Below are positions 25,838 through 33,348 of a DNA stretch of 33,905 nucleotides, piece after piece. The stretch covers positions 1-33,905 of the forward strand of contig NZ_JAHBAV010000040.1 in assembly GCF_018390595.1 (NCBI RefSeq). Reading direction: 5' to 3'. Origin of the DNA: Dietzia massiliensis (GTDB lineage Bacteria > Actinomycetota > Actinomycetes > Mycobacteriales > Mycobacteriaceae). Position 1 is the stretch's first letter. Each line of letters opens with the position of its first letter. The notes beneath the pieces were generated by a model. It was not told the DNA's origin, made no database searches, and saw only the letters and a program-made list of their open reading frames with translations. The position numbers and the translations under genes are program-made.

Positions 25838-27274
25838 ATGACCATCACCAGCGCTGTTGACCAGAACACCCAGATCGATCCGCGCGACCCCGTCGTCCGG
25901 CTCGAGAACCTCTTCGATCCCGCCTCGCTGGAGTTCATCACCGAACCCGACGCCTCGGGAGCCCTGGCCGCGCGCGGCCTGATCGACGGTGAGCCCACCA
26001 TCGCCTACGCCACGGACGCCACCGTCATGGGTGGCGCCATGGGCCTCGACGGGTGCCGGCACATCGTTCGCGCGATCGATGTCGCGATCGACGAGCAGCT
26101 GCCCATCGTGGGCGTCTGGCACTCGGGGGGTGCCCGCCTCGCGGAGGGCGTCGAGGCCCTGCACGCCGTGGGTACCGTCTTCGAGGCCATGGTCCGCGCC
26201 TCGGGTCTGGTCCCCCAGATCTCCGTCGTGCTCGGACCCGCCGCCGGTGGCGCCGCCTACGGCCCCGCCCTGACCGACGTCGTCATCATGGCGCCGGCGG
26301 GCAAGATCTTCGTCACCGGGCCCGACGTGGTCCGCTCCGTGACCGGCGAGCAGGTCGACATGGAGGGCCTGGGCGGCCAGGACGTGCACCACCGCAAGTC
26401 GGGGGTGTGCCACATCGCCGCCGAGGACGAGCGCGACGCCCTGAACCGGGCCCGCCGACTGGTCACCCTCCTGACCGCGCAGGGTGAGTTCGACCAGCGC
26501 CTCCTCGAGGGCGACCACACGGACCTCGCCGGGCTGCTGCCGGAGTCGCCCAAGCGCGCGTACGACGTCCGCCCGCTCGTCCACGGCCTGCTCGATTCAT
26601 CCGAACTGGACGGCAACACCACGTTCGAGGAGCTGCAGTCCAAGTGGGCGCCCAGCATCGTCGTGGGCTTCGGTCGGATCGCCGGCCGCACCGTCGGCGT
26701 GATCGCCAACAATCCGCTGCGGCTGGGCGGGTGCCTCAACTCCGAGTCGGCGGAGAAGGCGTCCCGTTTCGTCCGCCTCTGCAACGCCTTCGGTGTGCCG
26801 CTCGTCGTGATCGTGGACGTGCCCGGGTACCTGCCCGGCGTCTCGCAGGAGTGGGACGGCGTGGTTCGCCGCGGCGCCAAGCTCCTGCACGCGTTCGCCG
26901 AGGCGTCGGTCGCCCGCGTCACGCTCGTCACGCGCAAGATCTACGGCGGTGCCTACATCGCCATGAACTCCCGCGCGCTCGGTGCCTCCGCCGTGTTCGC
27001 GTGGCCGGACGCCGAGGTGGCGGTCATGGGCGCGAAGGCGGCCGTCGGCATCCTCCACAAGCGCACCCTCGCGGCCGCGCCGGAGGACGAGCGGGAGGCC
27101 CTGCACGAGCGGCTGGCCGAGGAGCACGCGGCGATCGCCGGCGGCGTCGGCCGCGCCGTGTCAATCGGGGTGGTCGACGAGGTCATCGAGCCGACCGACA
27201 CCCGTCGTCGTCTCGCCGAGGCCCTGGACGCCGCCGCCCACACCCGCGGTCGGCACAAGAACATCCCGCTGTGA
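25838..27274 (+). CDS. accD6: Acyl-CoA carboxylase carboxyltransferase (beta) subunit, AccD6-like
   Basis: This subunit transfers carboxybiotin's carboxyl group to acetyl- or propionyl-CoA to make malonyl- or methylmalonyl-CoA. The 478-residue length matches AccD6. Visible marks are the N-terminal crotonase-fold GAMGLDG and HSGGARLAEG (oxyanion hole) and GPAAGGAAYGPALTD, with the C-terminal domain carrying VDVPGYLPGVSQEW and KIYGGAYIAMNS. The ATG at 25838 follows AAGGAAAGG. It supplies malonyl units to the FabD/carrier pair upstream; its biotin-carboxylase partner is not in this window. A strong terminator follows. Confidence 0.94.
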   Translation: MTITSAVDQNTQIDPRDPVVRLENLFDPASLEFITEPDASGALAARGLIDGEPTIAYATDATVMGGAMGLDGCRHIVRAIDVAIDEQLPIVGVWHSGGARLAEGVEALHAVGTVFEAMVRASGLVPQISVVLGPAAGGAAYGPALTDVVIMAPAGKIFVTGPDVVRSVTGEQVDMEGLGGQDVHHRKSGVCHIAAEDERDALNRARRLVTLLTAQGEFDQRLLEGDHTDLAGLLPESPKRAYDVRPLVHGLLDSSELDGNTTFEELQSKWAPSIVVGFGRIAGRTVGVIANNPLRLGGCLNSESAEKASRFVRLCNAFGVPLVVIVDVPGYLPGVSQEWDGVVRRGAKLLHAFAEASVARVTLVTRKIYGGAYIAMNSRALGASAVFAWPDAEVAVMGAKAAVGILHKRTLAAAPEDEREALHERLAEEHAAIAGGVGRAVSIGVVDEVIEPTDTRRRLAEALDAAAHTRGRHKNIPL

Positions 27275-27303
27275 CCTGACCCGTCGGGTCGGTCTCACGC
27301 ACG

Positions 27304-27346
27304 AGAAGGCGCCCGCCCCCGGAAGATCCGGGGGCGGGCGCCTTCT
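27304..27346. terminator. Strong stem-loop terminator between accD6 and the DUF3145 gene
   Basis: A perfect 19-bp stem (arms 27304-27322 and 27328-27346) around the loop AAGAT. The arms begin AGAAGGCGCCC and end GGGCGCCTTCT. It lies between convergent genes and could serve both, ending the mabR-accD6 transcripts and the leftward transcript. A long T tract is absent, as is common in high-GC actinobacteria. Confidence 0.8.
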
Positions 27347-27372
27347 GTCGTGAGTGCGGGAGGCGCGGCGGG

Positions 27373-27882
27373 TCAGCCGACGCGCGAGAGCCAGGTGACC
27401 TCGGAGGCGGCCGGGTGGCCGCGCAGCGGCTCGAGCGCGCGGTCCCACGGGGTGCCGAGCTCCGCCTCGACGGCGGCGTGGAAGGCGGCGGGGCCAGCCT
27501 TCATGAGGTGGCGCAGCCGGTTCTCGCTGATGACGACGTCACCGCTCGCACCGGTCTGCCCCCGCCACATGCCGAGCTCGGGCGTGTGCGAGAAGCGTTC
27601 GCCGTCGACGAGGTCGCTCGGGTCCTCCGTCACCTCGAAGGACAGCATCGACCACTTGGCCAACGACTCGGCCAGCCGTGCGCCGGTGCCGACCGGACCG
27701 ATCCAGTCGACGATCGCTTTGCGAGCGCCCGGCTGGGCCGGCTGGTCTTCCCAGCGCATGGCCGAGTTGGCGTCGAGCGTGCTCGCCAGAGCCCACTCGA
27801 CGTGAGGACACAGCGCGGTCGGCGCGGCATGGATGAACACCACGCCGGTCGTCGTATCCGCGAAATGGTTATGGTCAGACAT
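27373..27882 (-). CDS. DUF3145 domain protein
   Basis: A 169-residue protein of the actinobacterial DUF3145 family, of unknown function, usually found beside fatty-acid synthesis genes. Conserved-looking blocks include GVVFIHAAPTALCPHVEWAL near the N-terminus, MRWEDQPAQPG in the middle and WSMLSFEVTEDPS. The ATG at 27882 is used, with GGGAG seven bases upstream; a GTG directly before it would add one residue. No signal peptide or membrane helix is seen. It converges on accD6 across the shared terminator. Confidence 0.85.
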   Translation of the reverse strand: MSDHNHFADTTTGVVFIHAAPTALCPHVEWALASTLDANSAMRWEDQPAQPGARKAIVDWIGPVGTGARLAESLAKWSMLSFEVTEDPSDLVDGERFSHTPELGMWRGQTGASGDVVISENRLRHLMKAGPAAFHAAVEAELGTPWDRALEPLRGHPAASEVTWLSRVG

Positions 27883-28134
27883 CACTTCACTCCCGACTCA
27901 CTGAGGGACGTCTTCCCCAACGACCTCACGAAATCGTGTGAATGATGTGGCTTGTGTTGTTGTTGGTTCCTACTGTGCCTGAAGTGACCGGATTACACCA
28001 GTGACACTTCTGGACTCTCAGCAAAGTTACAGCACCGTGATTCCGACGCCGGGCGGCCCCTCGGCGTGTCGGCCGGTCCACCGGACGGCTCATCGATCCG
28101 CCCGGGCCGGACCCGGGCACCGGCGGCGGCGCGG
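27883..28134 (-). other. Intergenic region upstream of the DUF3145 gene
   Basis: A 252-base gap, relatively AT-rich at 27930-28035. It presumably holds the promoter for DUF3145. A TGTAAT hexamer (minus strand, 27997-27992) within a GAAGTG...CACTTC inverted repeat (27981-28010) is a weak candidate. The stretch 28045-28134 is GC-rich and I see nothing further in it. Confidence 0.3.
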
Positions 28135-28980
28135 TTACCGCCCGAGCGCCTCCACGACGCCGTCGGACAGCTCCGGCCACAGCGGCTTGGCCCAGTCGCC
28201 GAAGTCGCGGTCGGTGAGCACGACCAGCGCCGCGGACAGCGCGGGGTCGACCCACAGCAGCGTCCCCGACTGCCCGAAGTGGCCGAACGTCCCGGCCGAG
28301 TTCCGCGTACCGGTCCAGTGCGGGTCCTTGTCCCCGCGCAACTCGTACCCCAGCCCCCACGGGCACGGCTTCTGCATCCCGTACCCGGGCACGATCCCGT
28401 CGAGCCCGGGGAACTGCTCGGTGACGGCCTCGGCGAGGGTCTCGGTGGCCAGCAGTCGCGGCGCGACGAGTTCGCGCGCGAAGGGCACGAGGTCCGCGAG
28501 GCTGGCGGAGGCGCCGTGCCCGGCCGAGCCCTCGAGGGCGGTGGACTCCATCCCGAGCGGCCGGCACACGGCCTCGTGGAGGTACTCGGGGAAGTCGATC
28601 CCGGTGGCGTCGGCGATGTGGTCGGCCAGCACCTCGAACCCGGCGGACGAGTAGATGCGTCGCCGGCCCGGCGCGGTGCGGACCTCGTCCCGGTCGGCGA
28701 AGTCGAGTCCGGAGGCGTGCGCGAGCAGGTGCCGCACGGTGGAGCCCTCGGGACCGGCGGGATCGTCGAGGCCGATCGCCTCCTCCTCGGCCGCCAACAG
28801 GGCGGCCGTGGCGACGAGCGGCTTGGTGACCGAGGCGAGGCGGTAGACGCGACTGTCATCGCCGTGCGTCGCGAGCGCGCCGCCTGTTCCGACGACCGCG
28901 GCCGAGACGGTGTCCACCGGCCATTCCCCGACCACCGCAAGTGCGGCGGCGAGCGCGTCTCGATCGACCTGGTCCGACAT
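28135..28980 (-). CDS. Serine hydrolase of the class C beta-lactamase/DD-peptidase fold
   Basis: A 281-residue hydrolase with the SxxK motif SVTK (Ser50, Lys53), a tyrosine motif in YSSAGFEV in place of Tyr-x-Asn, and FGHFGQSGTLLW supplying the His-x-Gly element. Such enzymes include beta-lactamases, esterases and D-aminopeptidases; without a signal peptide this one is probably a cytoplasmic esterase or amidase. The ATG at 28980 follows GGGAGGAA. It lies 114 bases downstream of the ABC permease on the same strand and may belong to that transcript. Substrate unknown. Confidence 0.85.
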   Translation of the reverse strand: MSDQVDRDALAAALAVVGEWPVDTVSAAVVGTGGALATHGDDSRVYRLASVTKPLVATAALLAAEEEAIGLDDPAGPEGSTVRHLLAHASGLDFADRDEVRTAPGRRRIYSSAGFEVLADHIADATGIDFPEYLHEAVCRPLGMESTALEGSAGHGASASLADLVPFARELVAPRLLATETLAEAVTEQFPGLDGIVPGYGMQKPCPWGLGYELRGDKDPHWTGTRNSAGTFGHFGQSGTLLWVDPALSAALVVLTDRDFGDWAKPLWPELSDGVVEALGR

Positions 28981-29094
28981 CGGTTCCTCCCTGGTTCGCG
29001 TCCGGCCGGCGGCGCCGGCGGCAGTGCCCGTCAGTCTGTCAGGTCGGCGTGGACGCCGCGCCGGGGCGGGCTGTCCCCGCACCGGGGCGGGCGG

Positions 29095-30690
29095 TCAGGG
29101 CCGGGGCACGTCGCGGCGCCGGAACGCGGCGAGCCCGGCGGCGACCAACACGGCGCCGCCCACGAGCAGGACGATGACGCCCGCGGTGTCGACGGGGCCG
29201 GCGGGGGCGGTGCCCACCGCGCCGAACGGCGACAGGCGCATCTGCGCCTCGGTGAGTCGGAGCGTCGGGCCCATGAGGGTGACGACGACGGCGAGGGCGA
29301 ACGGAGCCCAGGCCAGGACCTGCAGTCGCCGGGCCGCGCCGAACAGGCAGACGGAGACCCCGACGAACAGCAGCGCGGCGGGCAGCTGCCACGCGCCCGC
29401 GCCGAGGATCCGACCCACCAGTTGCGGATCGTCGAGCACCGCTGCCGCGGAGACGGCGAACGCGGCCGCGCCGGCGAGTACGACCACCGCGGTGCCGGCC
29501 GCCACGACCGCCGCGTGCCCGGCCAGCCAGGACCACCGCGACCGCCCGGCGGCGAGCATGAGCTCCAGTCGACCCGAGGACTCCTCGCCGCGCAGCCCGC
29601 CGAGGCTCTGCAGCGCAAACCCGGCGCCGAGGAACCCCGCGAACGCGACGAGCATCTGCACGATCGTGTCGACCAGGGCGTCCGGGTCGCCCAGGAAGAC
29701 GGCCAGGTCCGGGTTGGCGACGATGGCCTCCACCGTGACGTCCATGAGGGCGCCGTAGACGGCCATGAGCGCGACGACGCCGACCGTCCAGCCGGTGAGC
29801 GCGCCGAGGTGGTGGTGGAGGGCGGCGCCGGCATGGGAGGTGCGCCACCGCGACGCGGTGGCGGGCCCGGTGCGGGCGGGCACCACCCCCGAGCCGAGGT
29901 CGCGGCGGGCCGCGAGCCACAGCGCGAGGGTGGCCAGCGCGGCGGCGGCCGCGAGCGACACCGCGAGCGGGAGCGGGGACGACTCGCCGAACGGCCGGGT
30001 CAGCCCGTGCCAGCCGAGCGGGGACGCCCAGCTCAGCCAGTTCTCCTCGGCGTCGCCGACGCCGCGCGTGACGAGGGTCAGTCCGGCCACCGCGAGGGAG
30101 GCCGCCCAGACGGTGCGGTGGTGCGCGAGGACCTGGGCGAGGACGGCGGTGGCCGAGGCGTAGACCCAGCCGGTGGCGACGATCGAGGCCACGTACAGCG
30201 CCGCGCCGCCGCGGTCCACGTCGAGCGCCAGCGTCGCGGCCCAGAGGCCGGCGCCCAGTGCGAGGAAGACCCCGGCGACGACGACGAGGGCCGCCGCCAC
30301 CGGGGCGAGCCGGCCGACCCCGCCCGCGACGAGGAGTTCCGATCGTCCGGACTCCTCCTCCCGCCGGGTGGAGCGCGCGGTCAGGGCGATCGCCATGAGC
30401 GGGACCCCGAAGCCGACGAGGAACGAGTACTCGTTCATCACCACTCCGCCCGGGGTGTCGAGGCCGGCCACCCGACCTGTGAGCATGACCATCGTCTCGC
30501 CGACGGAGGCGCTGTACGCGGCGAGCTCCTCCGGGGTGTCGTAGAGCGTGGCGATGGACAGTCCGGTGGCGAGGAACAGTGCGACGGCCCCGACGACCCA
30601 GGCGACCATCGCCGGCCAGCCGGTCCGGAGCGCGATCCGGCTGAGCAGGCCGGTACCGGCCAGGCGCGCGCCGACGAGGGGTGCGCTCAT
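29095..30690 (-). CDS. ABC exporter permease, polyketide-antibiotic exporter type
   Basis: A 531-residue membrane protein with about 12 hydrophobic helices in two similar halves: TGWPAMVAWVVGAVALFLATG opens the first, and TGWTVGVVALMAVYG the second. Each half contains an EE(S)SGR-(S/L)EL-hairpin (REEESGRSELLVAGG and GEESSGRLELMLAAG), typical of the tetronasin-type exporter permeases, such as those encoded with Rv1218c in M. tuberculosis. It works with the ATPase encoded just upstream, overlapping by one base (TGATG). The exported compound cannot be inferred. Confidence 0.88.
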   Translation of the reverse strand: MSAPLVGARLAGTGLLSRIALRTGWPAMVAWVVGAVALFLATGLSIATLYDTPEELAAYSASVGETMVMLTGRVAGLDTPGGVVMNEYSFLVGFGVPLMAIALTARSTRREEESGRSELLVAGGVGRLAPVAAALVVVAGVFLALGAGLWAATLALDVDRGGAALYVASIVATGWVYASATAVLAQVLAHHRTVWAASLAVAGLTLVTRGVGDAEENWLSWASPLGWHGLTRPFGESSPLPLAVSLAAAAALATLALWLAARRDLGSGVVPARTGPATASRWRTSHAGAALHHHLGALTGWTVGVVALMAVYGALMDVTVEAIVANPDLAVFLGDPDALVDTIVQMLVAFAGFLGAGFALQSLGGLRGEESSGRLELMLAAGRSRWSWLAGHAAVVAAGTAVVVLAGAAAFAVSAAAVLDDPQLVGRILGAGAWQLPAALLFVGVSVCLFGAARRLQVLAWAPFALAVVVTLMGPTLRLTEAQMRLSPFGAVGTAPAGPVDTAGVIVLLVGGAVLVAAGLAAFRRRDVPRP

Positions 30691-31604
30691 CACCGGGCTC
30701 CGGAGTAGGCGCTGAGGAAGAGGTCGTCGAGGCTGGGCGGGGTCGCGGTGAGGGTGTGGACGCCGGCGGCGTGGAGGATGCCGGTGACCTCCCCGAGCGC
30801 GGGCGCCGGGACGTGGCAGCGGATGTCGAACCGGCCGTCGCCGGCGTCGCCGATCCGTAGGTCGTCGACGCCGCTCACGCGGTCGAGCTCCCGTGGGTCG
30901 GCGTCGGTGACGGCGTGGACCTCGGTCGTGGTGTGGCGCCGCAGATCGGCCAGCGTGCCCGAGCTGACGGTCCGCCCGTCGCGGATGATGCTCACGCGGT
31001 CGGCGAGCGCCTCGACCTCCCCCATGATGTGACTGGACAGCAGCACGGTCGCACCCGCGTCGACGGCCTCGCGCACGCAGTCCTGGAAGACCCGCTCCAT
31101 GAGCGGGTCCAGGCCGGAGGTGGGTTCGTCCAGCACGAGCAGGTCGGCACCGGAGGCCAGCGCGGCGATGAGCGAGACCTTCTGCCGGTTGCCCTTCGAG
31201 TAGTCGCGGGTGCGCCTGGTGGGGTCGAGGCGGAACCGCTCGACGAGCTCGTCGCGCCGGGCCGGCTGGAGCCCGCCCAGCGACCGGCCCACCAGGTCGA
31301 TGCACTGGCCGCCCGTGAGCCGCGGCCACAGCGTGACCTCGCCGGGGACGTAGGCGACCCGCGAGCGCAGCCGGACGGCGTCGCGCCACGGGTCGGCGCC
31401 GAACACGGTCGCGGTGCCGGAGTCCGCGCGCACGAGCCCCAGCAGGACGCGGATGGTGGTGGACTTGCCGGCGCCGTTGGGACCGAGGAACCCGTGGATC
31501 TCGCCACGGCGGACCTCCAGGTCCAGCCCGTCGAGGGCCCGCACTCCCCCGAACGTCTTGACCAGCGCCTCGACCCGGATGACGTCGTCGTCTTCTGAAC
31601 GCAT
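30690..31604 (-). CDS. ABC transporter ATP-binding protein, drug-exporter type
   Basis: A 304-residue ATPase. Walker A GPNGAGKST is at residues 41-49, the signature is the degenerate YSKGNRQKV near 135-143, Walker B is LLVLDEPTSGLDP near 155-167, and the switch histidine is in SSHIMGEVE. The C-terminal 80 or so residues form the accessory domain common in antibiotic self-resistance ATPases (DrrA/TnrB-like). The ATG at 31604 is preceded by AAGGAG at ideal spacing; the frame continues upstream to 31682 but that part overlaps the divergent promoter. It pairs with the downstream permease. Confidence 0.92.
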   Translation of the reverse strand: MRSEDDDVIRVEALVKTFGGVRALDGLDLEVRRGEIHGFLGPNGAGKSTTIRVLLGLVRADSGTATVFGADPWRDAVRLRSRVAYVPGEVTLWPRLTGGQCIDLVGRSLGGLQPARRDELVERFRLDPTRRTRDYSKGNRQKVSLIAALASGADLLVLDEPTSGLDPLMERVFQDCVREAVDAGATVLLSSHIMGEVEALADRVSIIRDGRTVSSGTLADLRRHTTTEVHAVTDADPRELDRVSGVDDLRIGDAGDGRFDIRCHVPAPALGEVTGILHAAGVHTLTATPPSLDDLFLSAYSGAR

Positions 31605-31645
31605 GACCAGCTCCTTCGACCAATCACCATCGATCATCCCGCGTT

Positions 31646-31661
31646 CCACGTCACAATGTGG
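31646..31661. promoter_or_regulatory. Imperfect palindrome overlapping esterase promoter and start
   Basis: CCACGT-CACA-ATGTGG matches at five of six pairs. It covers a possible -10, CACAAT (31652-31657), placed six bases before the ATG at 31664, consistent with a leaderless esterase mRNA. It lies in the 59-base gap between the divergent ABC operon and the esterase. Confidence 0.35.
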
Positions 31662-31663
31662 CC

Positions 31664-32773
31664 ATGCGCCCCGCACTGTCACCCTCTGGAATGTCCGGCC
31701 ACCGTGCCTTCACGCCGTCGCTCGGCGACCGACTGACCAAAGCCGTCATGACGGCCGCCGGATATCTGCCCGGCCCCCTGCTGCGCCCAGTGGCAGGTGC
31801 TCCCCGGCGCGTCGACGGACAGGTCCTCGACCCGCACTTCCAGGCCGGGCTCCGGGTCATCTCGCTCATGTCCGAGGGGGAATACCAGGACCTCACCCTC
31901 GAGCGGGCGCGCTCCGTCGTCGAGAGGTCGGCCTACACCGTCTCGGGGAAGAAGATCGACCTCGCCGTCGTCACCGACATCGTCCTCCCGCTCGGCGGTG
32001 ACGATCCCGACCGCGTCGACCTTCCCGCACGCCTGTACTCGCCCGTCGACGGCGACGAGGCGCTGCCGGTCCTGGTGTACTTCCACGGCGGCGGGTGGGT
32101 GCTCGGCAGCATCGACTCGCACGACGCGACGTGCCGCTACATCGCCGACACCGGCCGCCTCAAGGTCATCAGCGTGGACTACCGCATGGCGCCGGAGTAC
32201 CTCTTCCCCACCGCCGCCGACGACGCCCTGGCCGCGTTCCGATACGTCCGCGACCACGCCGCCGAACTCGGCGTGGACCCGCAGCGCATCGCGGTGGGCG
32301 GCGACAGCGCCGGCGGCAGCCTCGCTGCGGTGGTGTGCCAGCAGGCCCGCGACGCGGGCGAGAAGACCCCGGACTTCCAGCTGCTGTTCGTCCCGGCGAC
32401 GAACATGTCCGCCCGGACCCGCTCCTACGAGCTGTTCGGCGAGGGCTACTTCCTCACCCGCGGCAACATGGACTGGTACGAGCGCACCTACATCCGCTCG
32501 GACGACGACCGGCTCGATCCCCGCGCGTCTCCCCTGCTGGCCACGGACTTCTCGGCGCTGCCGCCCGCACACGTCGCCACGGGCGGGTTCGACCCGCTGC
32601 GCGACGAGGGCGAGGCGTACGCCCGCCGGATGGCCGACGCCGGGGTGCCGGTGTCGCTGCGGCGCCACGCCACGCTGGTCCACCCGTTCGTCAACGCCGT
32701 GGGCGCGACCCCTCTCGCCAGGGCGGCGCTGTCCGAGGCGGTGGGCGCGATGAGGATGGCGCTGGCCTACTGA
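31664..32773 (+). CDS. HSL-family (family IV) esterase/lipase
   Basis: A 369-residue alpha/beta hydrolase that should cleave short-chain esters. It has the oxyanion-hole motif HGGGW (from His141), the nucleophile elbow GDSAGG (Ser215), an aspartate in GGFDPLRDEGE and a histidine in HPFVNAV near the C-terminus. The N-terminal 95 residues are a helical cap. The ATG at 31664 is preferred because a -10-like element ends six bases before it; a GTG at 31658 would add two residues and an ATG at 31691 is also possible. It is divergent from the ABC exporter. Confidence 0.88.
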   Translation: MRPALSPSGMSGHRAFTPSLGDRLTKAVMTAAGYLPGPLLRPVAGAPRRVDGQVLDPHFQAGLRVISLMSEGEYQDLTLERARSVVERSAYTVSGKKIDLAVVTDIVLPLGGDDPDRVDLPARLYSPVDGDEALPVLVYFHGGGWVLGSIDSHDATCRYIADTGRLKVISVDYRMAPEYLFPTAADDALAAFRYVRDHAAELGVDPQRIAVGGDSAGGSLAAVVCQQARDAGEKTPDFQLLFVPATNMSARTRSYELFGEGYFLTRGNMDWYERTYIRSDDDRLDPRASPLLATDFSALPPAHVATGGFDPLRDEGEAYARRMADAGVPVSLRRHATLVHPFVNAVGATPLARAALSEAVGAMRMALAY

Positions 32774-32787
32774 CGCCGGGCCGTCGC

Positions 32788-33186
32788 CTAGAGGTCGTTC
32801 TCGCGGAGCCACGCGCGAAGCCGCCCGCGTGTCTTGCGCCATGGCGACACCGTGTTCAGCTGGATCATCCGGCCCGCGGTGTACGTCCGGTACCACGGCG
32901 CGCCGTACGGTTCAGTGTCGTCTAGGCCGTCGACGAGCGCGACGACGTGGTCCTTCGCCGCCGCGAATCCCCCTAGCGGGCCCAGCTAGCGGTGCTCGGC
33001 GTGGTCGGGGTAGAACTTCTGCACAAGCTCGCCCAGCTCGTTCCACGAGTAAACCGGCGCGGGGAGATCCGGCTCGATCCCCGCCTGGCGATCGGCGCAC
33101 CACGACCGGACCAACTCGCTGCAGCCGACGAGGTAGGCGACCAGATCAGCCGGGCTCATCCGGATCCCGGCCTTGTGACCCGGCAT
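32788..33186 (-). pseudogene. ClbS/DfsB-family relic with in-frame stop and lost N-terminus
   Basis: On the minus strand the remnant reads PGHKAGIRMSPADLVAYLVG, then YSWNELGELVQKFYPDHAEHR, an in-frame TAG at 32986-32988, and on in the same frame through GAPWYRTYTAGRMIQLNTVSP to a natural stop at 32788. These blocks match the ClbS/DfsB (DUF1706) family, in which relatives are about 165-170 residues; ClbS protects producers against colibactin. The TAG could come from TGG by one substitution. About 40 N-terminal residues are also missing: reading back in frame from 33186 goes through filler into the 3' end of the tRNA gene at 33225. The gene appears dead. A short protein from 33186 to 32986 could still be made but would lack half the domain. 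Confidence 0.75.
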
Positions 33187-33224
33187 CGAGGCCTCATGGG
33201 CGGCACTGACACGGTGGTCCGGAG

Positions 33225-33298
33225 TGGGGCCAGCGGGGCTCGAACCCGCGACCAGCGGATTATGAGTCCGCGGCTCTAACCAACTGAGCTATAGCCCC
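33225..33298 (-). tRNA. tRNA with CAU anticodon (Ile2 or elongator Met)
   Basis: A 74-nucleotide cloverleaf on the minus strand: acceptor GGGGCTA/TGGCCCC, D arm AGCTCAGTTGGTTAGAGC, anticodon stem GCGGA/TCCGC with loop CTCATAA, T arm GGGTTCGAGCCC, discriminator A, no encoded CCA. The anticodon CAT means elongator methionine, or isoleucine if the cytidine is modified to lysidine. The variable-loop segment TGGTCG resembles tRNA-Ile2, but I cannot settle which. Confidence 0.9.
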
Positions 33299-33334
33299 TC
33301 GCGTGACGGGCGTCTCGCCCACACGCGCGGCGCA

Positions 33335-33340
33335 ATCGTA
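33335..33340 (-). promoter_or_regulatory. Candidate -10 box for the CAU tRNA
   Basis: TACGAT on the minus strand fits TANNNT and would start transcription about 30 bases before the mature tRNA 5' end, the same geometry as at tRNA-Val. Confidence 0.4.
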
Positions 33341-33348
33341 GCAAGGCG

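Noticed and set aside
27304..27346. The long stem after accD6 as a small RNA or inverted-repeat element
   Set aside because: Position between convergent stops and simple perfect stem-loop form fit a bidirectional terminator.
30690..31682. ABC ATPase starting at 31682
   Set aside because: The ATG at 31604 has an ideal AAGGAG; the extension would overlap the divergent esterase start.
33225..33298. Attachment site of an integrated element at the CAU tRNA
   Set aside because: No integrase gene or second copy of the tRNA 3' end is visible in the window; only the neighbouring relic hints at it.
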